Origin: JBBSHS01 sp038232515
GTDB lineage: Bacteria > Actinomycetota > Acidimicrobiia > Acidimicrobiales > JAUJNH01
Direction: 5' to 3'
Assembly (NCBI GenBank): GCA_038232515.1
Contig: JBBSHS010000013.1
Location: 1 to 42,266 of the forward strand
Length of the DNA stretch: 42,266 nt
The position numbers and the translations under genes were made by a program. Positions 24,337 through 32,944 of this stretch are shown piece after piece; within the stretch, counting starts at the first letter, position 1; every line of letters starts with the position of its first letter. The notes beneath the pieces are model-generated. The model was not told the origin of the DNA and ran no database searches. It was given only the letters and a program-made list of their open reading frames with translations.

Positions 24337-24497
24337 TCCCCATGCTCTCCCCACCCTGTGACAACGAGCGTGCCGGTGGCTGCCGGCTCGCCCTCCCGGT
24401 CAGCCTGGTCCACGGCCCGGCCCGGGGCCGCCTCGGTGGCGGTGAGGACGGGTCGAGCCGGGCACGGTCCCGGCTGCCTCACCGGTTCGCTCCAATG

Positions 24498-24707
24498 TCA
24501 GACCTCGGCCTGCCTCTGCGCCTCGACGGCACGACCGGAGCCGCACCACCGACACGACACCTCGTCGACCGACTCGGCCAGGACGTCTTCGCCCTCGACA
24601 GCCAGTTCGCCACCCACGGTGTAGTGGTGGAAGGCCCGAGTGGTCCGGGTGTAGGTGACGTCGAAGCGGGTGAGGTTGCCGCAGGCACCGCAGCGGTATC
24701 GGGTCAC
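24498..24707 (-). CDS. Small zinc-ribbon protein
   Basis: The 69-residue protein starts with GTG (VTRYRCGACGNL). CGAC near residue 6 and CRWC near residue 52 form a four-Cys zinc ribbon around an intervening beta segment (FDVTYTRTTRAFHHYTVGG, EDVLAESVDEVSC). This is a small ribbon family I recall as common in actinobacteria, of unknown role. It is divergent from the AsnC-domain gene. Confidence 0.75.
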   Translation of the reverse strand: MTRYRCGACGNLTRFDVTYTRTTRAFHHYTVGGELAVEGEDVLAESVDEVSCRWCGSGRAVEAQRQAEV

Positions 24708-24775
24708 GACCTCAGCGTACGGGCCTTCTGGGCCGGGCCGCCTCCACCACCGGTGCGGTCATAGGCTTCGCCGGC

Positions 24776-25051
24776 GTGCAGACCGCCTTCGTCCTCATCG
24801 ACGCCCAGCCCGACCGGATCTCCGAGCTGGCCGACGAGCTGGCCGGTGTGGAAGGGGTGGCGGAGGCCTACTCCGTGGCCGGTGAGGCCGACCTGGTCGC
24901 CATCGTCCGCGTCCGCCACCACGACCAACTGGCCGATGTGGTCACCCGGCGCATCGCCGGGCTGCCCGGCATCCTCCACACCCGGACCCTGGTCGCCTTC
25001 CAGGCCTTCAGCCGTTCGGACCTGGAGGCGATGTGGGACCTCGGAGCGTGA
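24776..25051 (+). CDS. Stand-alone Lrp/AsnC ligand-binding (RAM) domain protein
   Basis: The 91-residue protein starts with GTG and consists only of the RAM effector domain of Lrp/AsnC regulators: TAFVLIDAQPDRISELADELAGVEGVAEAYSVAGEADLVAIVRV in pieces, LPGILHTRTLVAFQAFSRSDLEAMWD. The helix-turn-helix is absent, so it cannot bind DNA by itself. Such proteins may bind amino acids and form mixed oligomers with full-length Lrp proteins. It is followed 43 bases later by a membrane-anchored protein. Confidence 0.85.
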   Translation: MQTAFVLIDAQPDRISELADELAGVEGVAEAYSVAGEADLVAIVRVRHHDQLADVVTRRIAGLPGILHTRTLVAFQAFSRSDLEAMWDLGA

Positions 25052-25094
25052 GCACAGGCCGGTTGGCGGCCGGGCTGGCATAGCCTGGTAGCCG

Positions 25095-25766
25095 ATGCAC
25101 GTGTTGGCTGAGTTACTTCTCGCCGTGGTCCTGGTGGCTGTGGCCGTCGTCGGTGGCGTCGCCCTGGCGCTGGTGCTGAAGCTCCGCTCGCTGGCCCGCC
25201 GCAACCGCGTCAGCCCCGACCAGCCGACGCAGGCACCGATGCTGTGGTTGTGGTCGATGAGCCATGCCGCCCGCTCGCACCGCCGTCTCCAGCGCGTGGC
25301 CGCCGCCGCCCGGGCGGCGCAGGCGGCGGCCGGCGGCACCGGTGCGCAGATGGTCGACCTGGCCATCGACCTCGAACGGCAGGCCTGCGCCCTCGACGAC
25401 CAGATCGTCCTCGCCACCCGCTTCCCCACCAGCGACCGTGTACGCCGGCTCTACCAACTCGACCACTCCGTCAAGGAGCTGGAGACCCTCGCCATGCGGA
25501 TCACCATCCTGACGGGGCACTTTTCGGCCCAGGTGCCGCTCGGCGCTCAACCGCTGGCTGAACGGGTGCACCTCATGGAAGAGGCACTCGACGAGGTCCA
25601 CCGCATCGCCGCCGAGGCCCGGGCCGAGGTCGACGCCCTCGGCCCGCCGGCCCTGCTCCCGGCCGACGGCACGCCCTGGTGGCCGGTGCACGGCAAGCCG
25701 GAGGTCCAGCCCGCACCCGTCGGCCGGAGCGTTCCGCCCCCGCCGGGCAGCAACTGGGCCCGATAA
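25095..25766 (+). CDS. N-terminally membrane-anchored hypothetical protein
   Basis: The 223-residue product starts with a strongly hydrophobic segment (LAELLLAVVLVAVAVVGGV, residues ~4-28), a single membrane anchor, then a basic patch (KLRSLARRNR). The middle is helical with heptad-like patterns (RLQRVAAAARAAQAAAGG, HSVKELETLAMRITIL, HLMEEALDEVHRIAAEARAEV), probably coiled coil. The Pro-rich tail (PVGRSVPPPPGSN) is disordered. I do not recognise it. It is convergent with trpD and follows the AsnC-domain gene on the same strand. Confidence 0.65.
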   Translation: MHVLAELLLAVVLVAVAVVGGVALALVLKLRSLARRNRVSPDQPTQAPMLWLWSMSHAARSHRRLQRVAAAARAAQAAAGGTGAQMVDLAIDLERQACALDDQIVLATRFPTSDRVRRLYQLDHSVKELETLAMRITILTGHFSAQVPLGAQPLAERVHLMEEALDEVHRIAAEARAEVDALGPPALLPADGTPWWPVHGKPEVQPAPVGRSVPPPPGSNWAR

Positions 25767-25788
25767 GGGCGCCTGGGCCGCTTCGTCG

Positions 25789-26847
25789 TCAGTCGGCCAC
25801 GGTGTTGGAGGCCTTGATCAAGGCCTCCAGGGCGGCGGCCGCGGCCTGTGAGTCGATGCTGCGCTGGGCCTGGGCCAAGCCGTCCGCCAGGTCGCCAGCC
25901 ACCCCGGCCACGACCAGCCCGGCCGCCGCGTTGAGCACCACGATGTCGCGGTGGGGACCGCGCTCCCCGGCCAGCACGGACCGGGCCAGCCCGGCATTGA
26001 CCGAGGCCGTGCCGCCCCGCAGATCGGCGGGGCGGGCCAGCTTCAGGCCGAGCTCGGTGGGGTCGACCGAGTAGGTGCGCACCGGTCGGCCAGCCTCGTG
26101 GTCGAGCACGGTCGAGGTCGTGGTGGTGGTGAGCTCGTCGAGACCGTCGTCGCCATGGACGACCAGCGAGCGGACCGAGCCGTTGGCGGCCAGCACTCCG
26201 ACCATGCGCCCGGCCATGCGCGGGTCACTGACACCCACCACCTGGCGCCGCACCCGCGCCGGATTGGCGAGCGGCCCAAGAAAGTTGAAGACGGTCGGAA
26301 CGGCCAGCTCCCGCCGGACCGGCCCGGCGTGGCGCATGGCCGAGTAGAAGCGGGGGGCGAAGCAGAACGCCATCCCGGCCTGCTCGACGCAGGCGGCGAT
26401 GCCCTCGGCCCCGACATCGATGCGGACCCCGAGCGCCTCCAGCACGTCGGCCGCCCCGGTTGTCGAAGACGCGGCCCGGTTCCCGTGTTTGACCACCGGT
26501 ACGCCGGCACCGGCCACGACGAAGGCGGCCAGGGTGGAAACGTTGATGCTGGAACTGCGATCGCCGCCCGTGCCCACGACGTCGACGGCCCGGTCCTGCA
26601 GGTCGCCGCTCAGTACGACCGGCTCGGCGGTGTCGAGCATGGCCCGGACCAGCCCGCTCATCTCCTCCACCGTCTCACCCTTCATGCGCAGGGCGACGAT
26701 GAAACCGGCGATCTGGGCCGACGTGGCGTTCCCGGCGAGCACGTCGCCCAGAGCCGCCGCCGCTTCGGCCGCGGTGAGCGCCTGTAGCTCGGTGAGCCGG
26801 TGGAGTATGGCCGCCCAGCCGCCCAGCTCCTCGATCGTCACGGCCAT
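25789..26847 (-). CDS. trpD: Anthranilate phosphoribosyltransferase
   Basis: TrpD joins anthranilate to phosphoribosyl pyrophosphate, the second step from chorismate to tryptophan. The 352-residue protein shows the N-terminal helices (LQALTAAEAAAALGDVLAGNAT), the PRPP loop VVGTGGDRSSSINVST, VVKHGNRAASSTTGAADVLEALG, HAGPVRRELAVPTVFNFLGPLANPARVRRQVVG in pieces, and GDDGLDELT. The start at 26847 is the family N-terminus; the longer open frame reads antisense through whiB. No other trp genes are here, so this is a lone trpD, directly downstream of whiB (29 bases). Confidence 0.95.
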   Translation of the reverse strand: MAVTIEELGGWAAILHRLTELQALTAAEAAAALGDVLAGNATSAQIAGFIVALRMKGETVEEMSGLVRAMLDTAEPVVLSGDLQDRAVDVVGTGGDRSSSINVSTLAAFVVAGAGVPVVKHGNRAASSTTGAADVLEALGVRIDVGAEGIAACVEQAGMAFCFAPRFYSAMRHAGPVRRELAVPTVFNFLGPLANPARVRRQVVGVSDPRMAGRMVGVLAANGSVRSLVVHGDDGLDELTTTTTSTVLDHEAGRPVRTYSVDPTELGLKLARPADLRGGTASVNAGLARSVLAGERGPHRDIVVLNAAAGLVVAGVAGDLADGLAQAQRSIDSQAAAAALEALIKASNTVAD

Positions 26848-26876
26848 GGCCGGGACGTTATCGGCGGTACTGCCGG

Positions 26877-27110
26877 CTATGCCGACTTGCGCCGCTGGCG
26901 GACGATGCGGCGACGGTCGCGCTCGGTGCAGCCGCCCCAGACGCCGTCGCGCTCGCGGCTGACCAGCGCGTGCTCGAGGCACATCTCGCGCACCGGGCAG
27001 GCGGCGCAGATGGCCTTTGGCTCGTCGGCCTCCTCCTCCGATACCGGGTAGAAGACGTCGGGGTCTATGCCTCGGCAGGCAGCTTTCTCTCGCCAGGTCT
27101 GGGTCTTCAT
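26877..27110 (-). CDS. WhiB-family iron-sulfur regulator
   Basis: The ATG at 27110 is preceded by GGAAAG at good spacing; an upstream GTG (27125) is possible. The 77-residue product has the four cluster cysteines: C12 in WREKAACRG, C35 and C38 in ICAAC, and C44 in REMCLEH. The C-terminal turn GVWGGCTERDRRR with a basic tail is the DNA-contacting and sigma-factor-binding part. WhiB proteins bind a redox- or NO-sensitive [4Fe-4S] cluster and are restricted to actinobacteria and their phages. Odd: a fifth Cys after GVWGG where other WhiB proteins usually carry a non-Cys residue. The paralogue class is not assigned. Confidence 0.93.
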   Translation of the reverse strand: MKTQTWREKAACRGIDPDVFYPVSEEEADEPKAICAACPVREMCLEHALVSRERDGVWGGCTERDRRRIVRQRRKSA

Positions 27111-27306
27111 CAACGGTCTTTCCACTGCGAAGCGTGCGGGAGGTCACATGCCCGTGTACGTATACCGCTTTCTACCAACCGGACGCCCCGCACGTCCAGA
27201 CGGTTGCACTGTCGAAAGGGTCGCCGGCCACGGCAAACGAATCCAGCATGCCGGCGGTAAGGTCCATCCGTGGCCCGGGCCAGCGCATGCCGGTGACGGG
27301 TCGGCC

Positions 27307-29040
27307 GTGACCTCGTTCGGGCGGGACGAGGCCCTTGCCCGGATGGCCGAGCACACCTTCGACGTGCTCGTAATCGGCGGCGGCATCACCGGTGCCGGGG
27401 TGGCCCTCGACGCCGCCGCTCGAGGGCTGTCGGTGGCATTGGTGGAACGGGACGACTTCGCTTCGGGCACTTCGTCCAAATCCTCCAAGCTGGTGCACGG
27501 GGGACTGAGATACCTCCAGCAGCGGGAGTACCTGCTCGTCTACGAGAACCTGGCCGAGCGCCAGCGGCTCCTGCACAACGCCCCGCACCTGGTGCGGCCC
27601 CTGCCCTTCCTGATCCCAGTCTTCGGCAAGGCTGACGCCGGCGACAACGTCGCCAACGTCGCCAGGCGCACGAAAAAGGCGTACGGGCGCGCCATCTCCA
27701 CGGCGCTGTGGATGTACGACCTGACGGGCGGGCTGCGCATCGGCCACCGGCACCGGCGCATCTCCAAAGACGAGGCGCTCGCCCACCTGCCCACCCTCGA
27801 TACCAGCCGCCTGGTCGACGCCCTGGTGTACTACGACGCTCAGGCCGACGACGCCCGGCTGACCCTCGAGGTGGTCCGTACGGCGGTGCTGGACCACGGG
27901 GCGGTGGCGGCCAACCACGCCGGCGTGACCGGACTGCTGCGCCACCCCACCGGCCAACTGTGCGGGGCCGTGCTGTCCGGCGCCGGCTGTGACGGCCTGG
28001 AGGTGCGGGCCGAGGTCGTCGTCAATGCCACGGGGGTGTGGGCTGACGAGGTCGGCGACCTCGATGCGCCGGGTCGGACACCGTCGATACGGCCGGCCAA
28101 GGGCATCCACCTCACGGTGCCAGCGGCCAAGCTGCCCTGCGACATCGCCGCCGTCCTGACCGTGCCCGCAGACCGGCGTTCGATCTTCGTCGTGCCGTGG
28201 GCCGCCGACCAGGGCGGTGCCGTTGACGAGGACGAAGCCGCCCGCTTCACCTACCTGGGCACCACCGACACGGATTACCACGGCCCCCTCGACCATCCCG
28301 AGTGCACGCCTGAGGACGTCGGGTACGTGCTCGACGCCGTCAATGCGTGGGTCACCTCACCACTGTCAGCCGACGACGTGGTCGGGTCGTGGGTCGGGTT
28401 GCGGCCGTTGGTCAAGGACGCGGGTGTGAGCGAGCGCTCCGCCGATCTGTCGCGCCGGCACCGCGTGCAGGTCTCCGACAGCGGCCTGGTCACCGTCACG
28501 GGCGGCAAGCTCACGACCTACCGCAAGATGGCGGCGGGCACGGTGGATGTCGTGGTGAAGCGGCTGGGCAAGGGCAGCCGTCGCTCGCCCACCAAGGACC
28601 TGCCGCTGCGAGGCGCCGGCCACGGCCCCGGGCCCCACTGTGATCGGCACCTGTTCGGACGCTACGGCACCGAATCGGGGGCGATCGAGGCCATGGTCGA
28701 CGCCGACCCTGGCCTCGGGCGACCGTTGGTGCCGGGGCTGGGCTACCTGCGGGCCGAGGCGGTGTACGCCGCCCGCTACGAGATGGCCACGACGCTGACC
28801 GACGTCCTGGCCCGCCGCACGCGTGCCCTCGTGCTGGCACGCGACGCCTCGGCGGAGGCGGCCACCGAGGTGGCCGGCCTGCTGGCCGGCGACCTGCACT
28901 GGTCCGCCGACGAAACCGCGGCCCAGGTGTCCGCCTACCACCGGCTGGTCGAACGAGAGCGGGCCGCCGCCGGGTTGACTGGTCCCGGGGAACCGGCCGG
29001 CGCAGCCGGGCCGGCCAGCAGTGCCGGCGCCGACGGGTGA
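27307..29040 (+). CDS. glpD: Glycerol-3-phosphate dehydrogenase (FAD, aerobic type)
   Basis: GlpD oxidises sn-glycerol 3-phosphate to dihydroxyacetone phosphate at the membrane, passing electrons to quinones. The FAD-binding N-terminus VLVIGGGITGAGVALDAAARG follows the GTG start at 27307; the open frame upstream is intergenic. Further motifs: FASGTSSKSSKLVHGGLRYLQ, VNATGVWADEV, FVVPW, YLGTTDTDYHGPL, GLRPLVKD and VTVTGGKLTTYRKMA, followed by the C-terminal GlpD helical domain (residues ~440-560). The 577-residue length is normal. It overlaps the next gene by four bases (GTGA), so the two products are coupled. glpK is elsewhere in the window. Confidence 0.94.
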   Translation: MTSFGRDEALARMAEHTFDVLVIGGGITGAGVALDAAARGLSVALVERDDFASGTSSKSSKLVHGGLRYLQQREYLLVYENLAERQRLLHNAPHLVRPLPFLIPVFGKADAGDNVANVARRTKKAYGRAISTALWMYDLTGGLRIGHRHRRISKDEALAHLPTLDTSRLVDALVYYDAQADDARLTLEVVRTAVLDHGAVAANHAGVTGLLRHPTGQLCGAVLSGAGCDGLEVRAEVVVNATGVWADEVGDLDAPGRTPSIRPAKGIHLTVPAAKLPCDIAAVLTVPADRRSIFVVPWAADQGGAVDEDEAARFTYLGTTDTDYHGPLDHPECTPEDVGYVLDAVNAWVTSPLSADDVVGSWVGLRPLVKDAGVSERSADLSRRHRVQVSDSGLVTVTGGKLTTYRKMAAGTVDVVVKRLGKGSRRSPTKDLPLRGAGHGPGPHCDRHLFGRYGTESGAIEAMVDADPGLGRPLVPGLGYLRAEAVYAARYEMATTLTDVLARRTRALVLARDASAEAATEVAGLLAGDLHWSADETAAQVSAYHRLVERERAAAGLTGPGEPAGAAGPASSAGADG

Positions 29041-30533
29041 CCCGGTACCCACCGCTTCCCGTCGATGTGGCGCCCGGTCCGCCGACGGCCCGGCTCGGGT
29101 CGTCCACCGTGGGGGTGCCCGACCCGGTCCTGAGCCGCCTGCGCTCGGCTTGTCCGGTGGTGGACACCGATGACCGACAGCGGGCGGAAGCGGGCCGCGA
29201 CTGGTGGCCGCTGGCCTTCACATGGGCCCGCCAGGGCCAGGTGCCGGCGCTGCCGGCGGCGGTGGCCCGGCCCACCTCCACCGCCGAGGTGGCCGCCGTC
29301 ATGGTCCTGTGCCACGAGGCCTGCATCCCGGTGACGGCTGCGGCCGGGCGTTCGGGGGTGTGCGGTGGCTCCATCCCCAAGCTCGGCGGCGTCGCCCTCG
29401 ACCTGCGGGGCCTCGACGGCCTTGTCGGCGTGGCCGATCTGGACCTCGTTGCCACCGCCCGCGCCGGCATGAACGGCCTGGCCTTCGAGAAGTCTCTCCG
29501 CACCGAGGGCTTCAGCGCCGGCCACTGGCCCCAGTCGATAGAGCTGTCATCCGTCGGTGGTTGGGCCGCCTGCCGGGGCGCCGGGCAGTACTCCACCCGG
29601 TATGGCAAGGCCGAGGACATGGTGGTGGGCCTTGAGGTGGTGCTGGCCGATGGCCTGGTGGTCCGGACGGGTGGGCGTGGGCCCCGGGAGGCGGCCGGCC
29701 CCGACCTGACCCAGCTGTTCGTGGGCTCGGAGGGCACCCTCGGCATCATCACCGAGGTGTCGATGCGAATCCATCCCCTGGCCGCCGCCGAGCGACGGGG
29801 CGCGTGGTCGTTCGCCAGCTTCGGCGAAGGTCTCGATGCCTGCAGGCGGATCCTGCGACGCGGGGCCACGCCCGCCGTGCTGCGCCTGTACGACGGGCGT
29901 GAGTCCAAGGCGTATGGCGCAGATGGTGACCGGTGTGTGCTGCTGGTGCTGGACGAAGGGGAACCGGCACTGGTCGACGCCACGTTGGCCATTGTGGATG
30001 AGGTGTGTGACAGCCACGACGTAATCGTCCTCGACGGCGACGTGTTGGTGGGTGGCTGGCTCGAGCACCGCAACGACGTGAGCGCCCTGGGCCGGGCCAT
30101 CGACGCCGGCCTGGTCGTCGACACCTGCGAGATCGCCGGACGGTGGTCTGCGCTCCCCGCCATCCACGCCGACGCCTGTGCCGCCGCCACCGCTGCGGGG
30201 GCCTTCGCCGTGTCGGTCCACCAGAGCCACGCCTACGCCGAAGGGGCGTGCTTGTACTTCACGTTCGCGGGTGCGCCGGGAGGCGGGCTGGACGGCGGCG
30301 ACGCCTTCTACACCGACGTCTGGGACGCCATCGTGGGTGCCTCGCTGGCCCACGGCGGGACGCTCTCGCACCATCACGGCGTGGGCCTCAACCGTGCCCG
30401 GTACCTGGCCGCCACCCTCGGGCCGGCCTTCACGGTGCTGACCGCGGTCAAGGCCGCCCTCGATCCAACGGGCATCCTCAACCCAGGTGGCCTGGGTCTG
30501 ACATCTCCTCTGGGCGCCGTCGCCTGGCCATGA
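29037..30533 (+). CDS. FAD-binding oxidase, alkyl-dihydroxyacetonephosphate synthase-like
   Basis: The 498-residue VAO-type flavoprotein matches AGPS-like enzymes that replace the acyl of acyl-DHAP by a fatty alcohol to start ether-lipid synthesis. Seen: the PP-binding PVTAAAGRSGVCGGSIP, the ELSSVGGWAACRGAGQYSTRYGKAEDMV region, VGSEGTLGIITEVSMRIHP, RLYDGRES (Arg site), HAYAEGACLYFTF (Tyr site) and the AGPS-type LSHHHGVG histidines near the C-terminus. The GTG start overlaps the glpD stop, so it is coupled to the enzyme that makes DHAP. A role as another lactate- or glycolate-type oxidase is possible, but the HHH motif favours the AGPS group. Confidence 0.75.
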   Translation: MTRYPPLPVDVAPGPPTARLGSSTVGVPDPVLSRLRSACPVVDTDDRQRAEAGRDWWPLAFTWARQGQVPALPAAVARPTSTAEVAAVMVLCHEACIPVTAAAGRSGVCGGSIPKLGGVALDLRGLDGLVGVADLDLVATARAGMNGLAFEKSLRTEGFSAGHWPQSIELSSVGGWAACRGAGQYSTRYGKAEDMVVGLEVVLADGLVVRTGGRGPREAAGPDLTQLFVGSEGTLGIITEVSMRIHPLAAAERRGAWSFASFGEGLDACRRILRRGATPAVLRLYDGRESKAYGADGDRCVLLVLDEGEPALVDATLAIVDEVCDSHDVIVLDGDVLVGGWLEHRNDVSALGRAIDAGLVVDTCEIAGRWSALPAIHADACAAATAAGAFAVSVHQSHAYAEGACLYFTFAGAPGGGLDGGDAFYTDVWDAIVGASLAHGGTLSHHHGVGLNRARYLAATLGPAFTVLTAVKAALDPTGILNPGGLGLTSPLGAVAWP

Positions 30534-30613
30534 ACCATCTGGGTACCTGCGCCAAAGTGGCCAACGACCGCATCCCCGCTCTGCCCTGACCCGCCGAGGC
30601 GGCTGGGGCGCCC

Positions 30614-30970
30614 TCAGCTGCCCTGCAGCAGCACCTCGAACGCCTCGGGCGGACGGCCCAGGCGCGCCCGACCGTCGTCGGCCACCAGGATCGGCCGCTC
30701 GATGAGGATGGGATGGGCCACCATCGCCCCGAGCCACCGGAGCCGATCATCGTGGGGCCACGCCTTCATGCCGAGCTCGGCGGCGACGGGTTCGTGCAGG
30801 CGGGCGACCTCCCACGGCTCGAGGCCGAGCGCCGTCAGGACCTGGTCGAGCTCGTCGAGCGTCGGCGGGTCATCGAAGTAGTTGCGCTCGACGTAGGCGA
30901 CACCCCGCTCGTCCAGCAGCGCCTTGGCCGCACGGCTCTTCGAGCACCTGGGGTTGTGCCACAGCTCCAT
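30614..30970 (-). CDS. ArsC/Spx-like thioredoxin-fold protein
   Basis: The 118-residue protein begins ELWHNPRCSKSRAAKALLDERGV, with the single active-site Cys of the ArsC (glutaredoxin-coupled) family at residue 9. LEPWEVARLHEPVAAELG and the HPILIERPILV segment, with the arginine that steadies the oxyanion, follow. It would reduce arsenate or act as a related thiol oxidoreductase; no arsB or arsR is nearby, so arsenic resistance is not supported by context. Confidence 0.85.
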   Translation of the reverse strand: MELWHNPRCSKSRAAKALLDERGVAYVERNYFDDPPTLDELDQVLTALGLEPWEVARLHEPVAAELGMKAWPHDDRLRWLGAMVAHPILIERPILVADDGRARLGRPPEAFEVLLQGS

Positions 30971-31030
30971 GGGGCCCCAGGCTACGGCCGGATGGACCGC
31001 CGGACCGGATATGTCGAGGCCAGCCTACCG

Positions 31031-31054
31031 GCACGGTGCCCGTCGTCACCGTGC
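31031..31054 (-). terminator. Hairpin after the patatin gene (end of herA operon)
   Basis: GCACGGTG (31031-31038) and CACCGTGC (31047-31054) form a perfect 8-bp stem with an 8-base loop, 13 bases downstream of the patatin stop and upstream of the ArsC gene. No U-tract follows, as is common in GC-rich actinobacteria. It probably closes the herA-to-patatin transcript. Confidence 0.6.
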
Positions 31055-31067
31055 GCACATCGTTCCC

Positions 31068-32033
31068 CTACGGCGGCGAGGCGTCCGACGCCGGGTCCCA
31101 GGACCACGTGGAGAGGAACTTGTGGGCGGCCTCGCGCCCGCTCTGGTACAGCGCCTCCCGTGCCGCCGCGTCGATGCCGAAGTCGACGGCGCTGACGCTG
31201 CCGGCGTCGACGAAGATCGTGCGGGCCACCACCGCCGGGTCGTCCAGGTGCAGCCGGTCGTAGAAGTTGACGAGGGTCGACAACACCGCCTTGGCCAGTT
31301 CGAAGGTGTTGTGGACGTCTGTCTCGACCTGCTGAGGCGTCTCCCGGGCCGACAACTTGATGCCGATGGTGGGCCACCGCCCCGGCCGGCCGTCGCTCCG
31401 GTCGAAGACGGTGATCGGGTAGTTCGAGAGCAGGCCGCCGTCCAGCAGCACCGACGGCTCTCCGGTCCCGCTTTCGTCCTTCAGCGTGACCGGCTCGTAG
31501 AACAGCGGGATTGAGGAGGAGGCCCGCACCGCCGACACCACCGACTGGGTGGCCGCCGGCAGGGCGAAGCGTGAGTAGTCCCACGGCAACAGCAGCAGAC
31601 GGCCACGGGTGACGTCCGAAGCGGTGACCACCAGGCGGGATGCCGGACCGGGCGCAGGCGACGCTCCGGGATCGTCGTAGCGCAGGTCCTCGAAGGTCCG
31701 TACGCCGAGCGGCTCGAGCAGCCCGCTGAGCCACTGCTCGAGATAGCGGCCCTTGTAGATCCCCTCCTTGGCCACCAGGTGCAGCGCCCTGCCCAACGTG
31801 CCCAGGTGGTCCAGGCCGCTCTCGTCGGCGAAGCGCCGGTAGTCGACCTGGCGCATCACCTCCACCATCTGTGCCGTGGGCATGCCCGCCGCCAGTAGCG
31901 AGCCCACCACCGCACCGGCCGACGTACCGGCTACCCGTTGCACCTCCAGGCCCCGCTCCTCCAGGACCTCGATGGCACCGACCAGACCGATGCCGCGGAC
32001 TCCTCCGCCTTCGAGGACCAGGTCGCAGCGCAT
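31068..32033 (-). CDS. Patatin-like phospholipase
   Basis: The 321-residue protein holds all patatin catalytic parts: the oxyanion loop LEGGGVRGIG (residues ~7-16), the nucleophile elbow GTSAGAVVGSLLAAG (Ser ~39), and the catalytic Asp in LLDGGLLSNYPI (~219). Patatins hydrolyse acyl ester bonds of membrane lipids. There is no signal peptide or membrane segment, so it should act from the cytosol. It follows ku by 23 bases on the same strand, and a hairpin after it suggests the last place of the herA-sbcD-sbcC-nurA-ku operon. An unrelated housekeeping lipase is the alternative. Confidence 0.9.
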   Translation of the reverse strand: MRCDLVLEGGGVRGIGLVGAIEVLEERGLEVQRVAGTSAGAVVGSLLAAGMPTAQMVEVMRQVDYRRFADESGLDHLGTLGRALHLVAKEGIYKGRYLEQWLSGLLEPLGVRTFEDLRYDDPGASPAPGPASRLVVTASDVTRGRLLLLPWDYSRFALPAATQSVVSAVRASSSIPLFYEPVTLKDESGTGEPSVLLDGGLLSNYPITVFDRSDGRPGRWPTIGIKLSARETPQQVETDVHNTFELAKAVLSTLVNFYDRLHLDDPAVVARTIFVDAGSVSAVDFGIDAAAREALYQSGREAAHKFLSTWSWDPASDASPP

Positions 32034-32056
32034 GGCCGGGCGTGGTCCGCCAAGTC

Positions 32057-32881
32057 CTACGCGGAGCGGGCCTGGCTGGAGCCGCCGTCCTTGCCCTCGC
32101 GACCGGCCTTGGCCGCGGCCAGGCTGGCCTCCAGGGCGGCCATCAGGTCGACCACCTTGGTCGGCTGTTCGGGCTCGGTCGACACCACCACGTCCTCGCC
32201 CTCGGCCTTGGCCTCGATGAGGGCCAGAACCTTCTCCCGGTACTCGTCGTGGTAGCGCTCGGGGTCGAACTCGGCGGCCAGGCTCTCGATCAGCTGCTCG
32301 GCCATCTTCACCTCACGCTCGGACACCTGGATGTCGTCGCCGGGAAGGCCGTCGAGGCTCTCGGTCGGCACCACCTCGTCGCCGTAGAGCATGGTCGACA
32401 GCACCAGGACGTCATCCTTGGCCCGGACGGCGGCCAGGTACTGCTTAGTGCGCATCACGAACCGGGCGATGGCCACCTTGTTGCTGGCGGCCATGGCCCG
32501 CACCAGCAGGGTGTACGGCTTGGCCGCACCTTTGTCGGGGACGAGGTAGTACCCCCGCTCGAAGTACAGCGGGTCGATGTCGTCGAGATCGACGAACTCC
32601 TCGATCTCGATCGTGTGGGTGGCCTTGGAGTCCAGCCCCTCGAGCTCGTCGGGCTGGATCACCACGTAGTGGTTGGGACTGAGCTCGTAGCCTTTGACCA
32701 GCCGCTCGTAGGGGACCTCCTCTCCGGTGTCGGGGCGCACCCGCTTCTGTTGGATGCGGGTGTTGTCGCTCCCGTCCAACTGGTTGAAGCGGATGTCCTT
32801 CTGGCTCTGTGCGGTGGTGAGCTTCACCGGGACGTTCACCAGCCCGAAGCTGATGGCGCCGGACCAGATGGGGCGGGGCAT
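32057..32881 (-). CDS. ku: Ku DNA end-binding protein (NHEJ)
   Basis: Bacterial Ku forms a ring homodimer on DNA double-strand ends and recruits LigD. The 274-residue product has the typical start PRPIWSGAISFGLVNVPVKL, FNQLDGSDNTRIQQKRV, YERLVKGYEL...YVVIQPDEL, and the central FVDLDDIDPLYFERGYYLVPD. The C-terminal tail is Ala/Lys/Gly-rich and short (after SLAAAKAGREGK), so extended lysine-repeat binding is limited. No LigD gene is in the window. Ku sits 63 bases downstream of the NurA-like gene in the resection cluster, an unusual joining of competing end-repair paths. Confidence 0.95.
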   Translation of the reverse strand: MPRPIWSGAISFGLVNVPVKLTTAQSQKDIRFNQLDGSDNTRIQQKRVRPDTGEEVPYERLVKGYELSPNHYVVIQPDELEGLDSKATHTIEIEEFVDLDDIDPLYFERGYYLVPDKGAAKPYTLLVRAMAASNKVAIARFVMRTKQYLAAVRAKDDVLVLSTMLYGDEVVPTESLDGLPGDDIQVSEREVKMAEQLIESLAAEFDPERYHDEYREKVLALIEAKAEGEDVVVSTEPEQPTKVVDLMAALEASLAAAKAGREGKDGGSSQARSA

Positions 32882-32944
32882 GTGGAAAGGCTACGCGATG
32901 GGATGACCGTGGGCCCTTGCCGGCCACATCTTGGCCGGAACGGT

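Noticed and set aside
27126..27306. Intergenic region between whiB and glpD with TATACG/TATACC
   Set aside because: No -35 at proper spacing on either strand could be paired with confidence.
30614..30970. Arsenic resistance function for the ArsC-like gene
   Set aside because: No ars transport or regulator genes nearby; the family also includes non-arsenate members.
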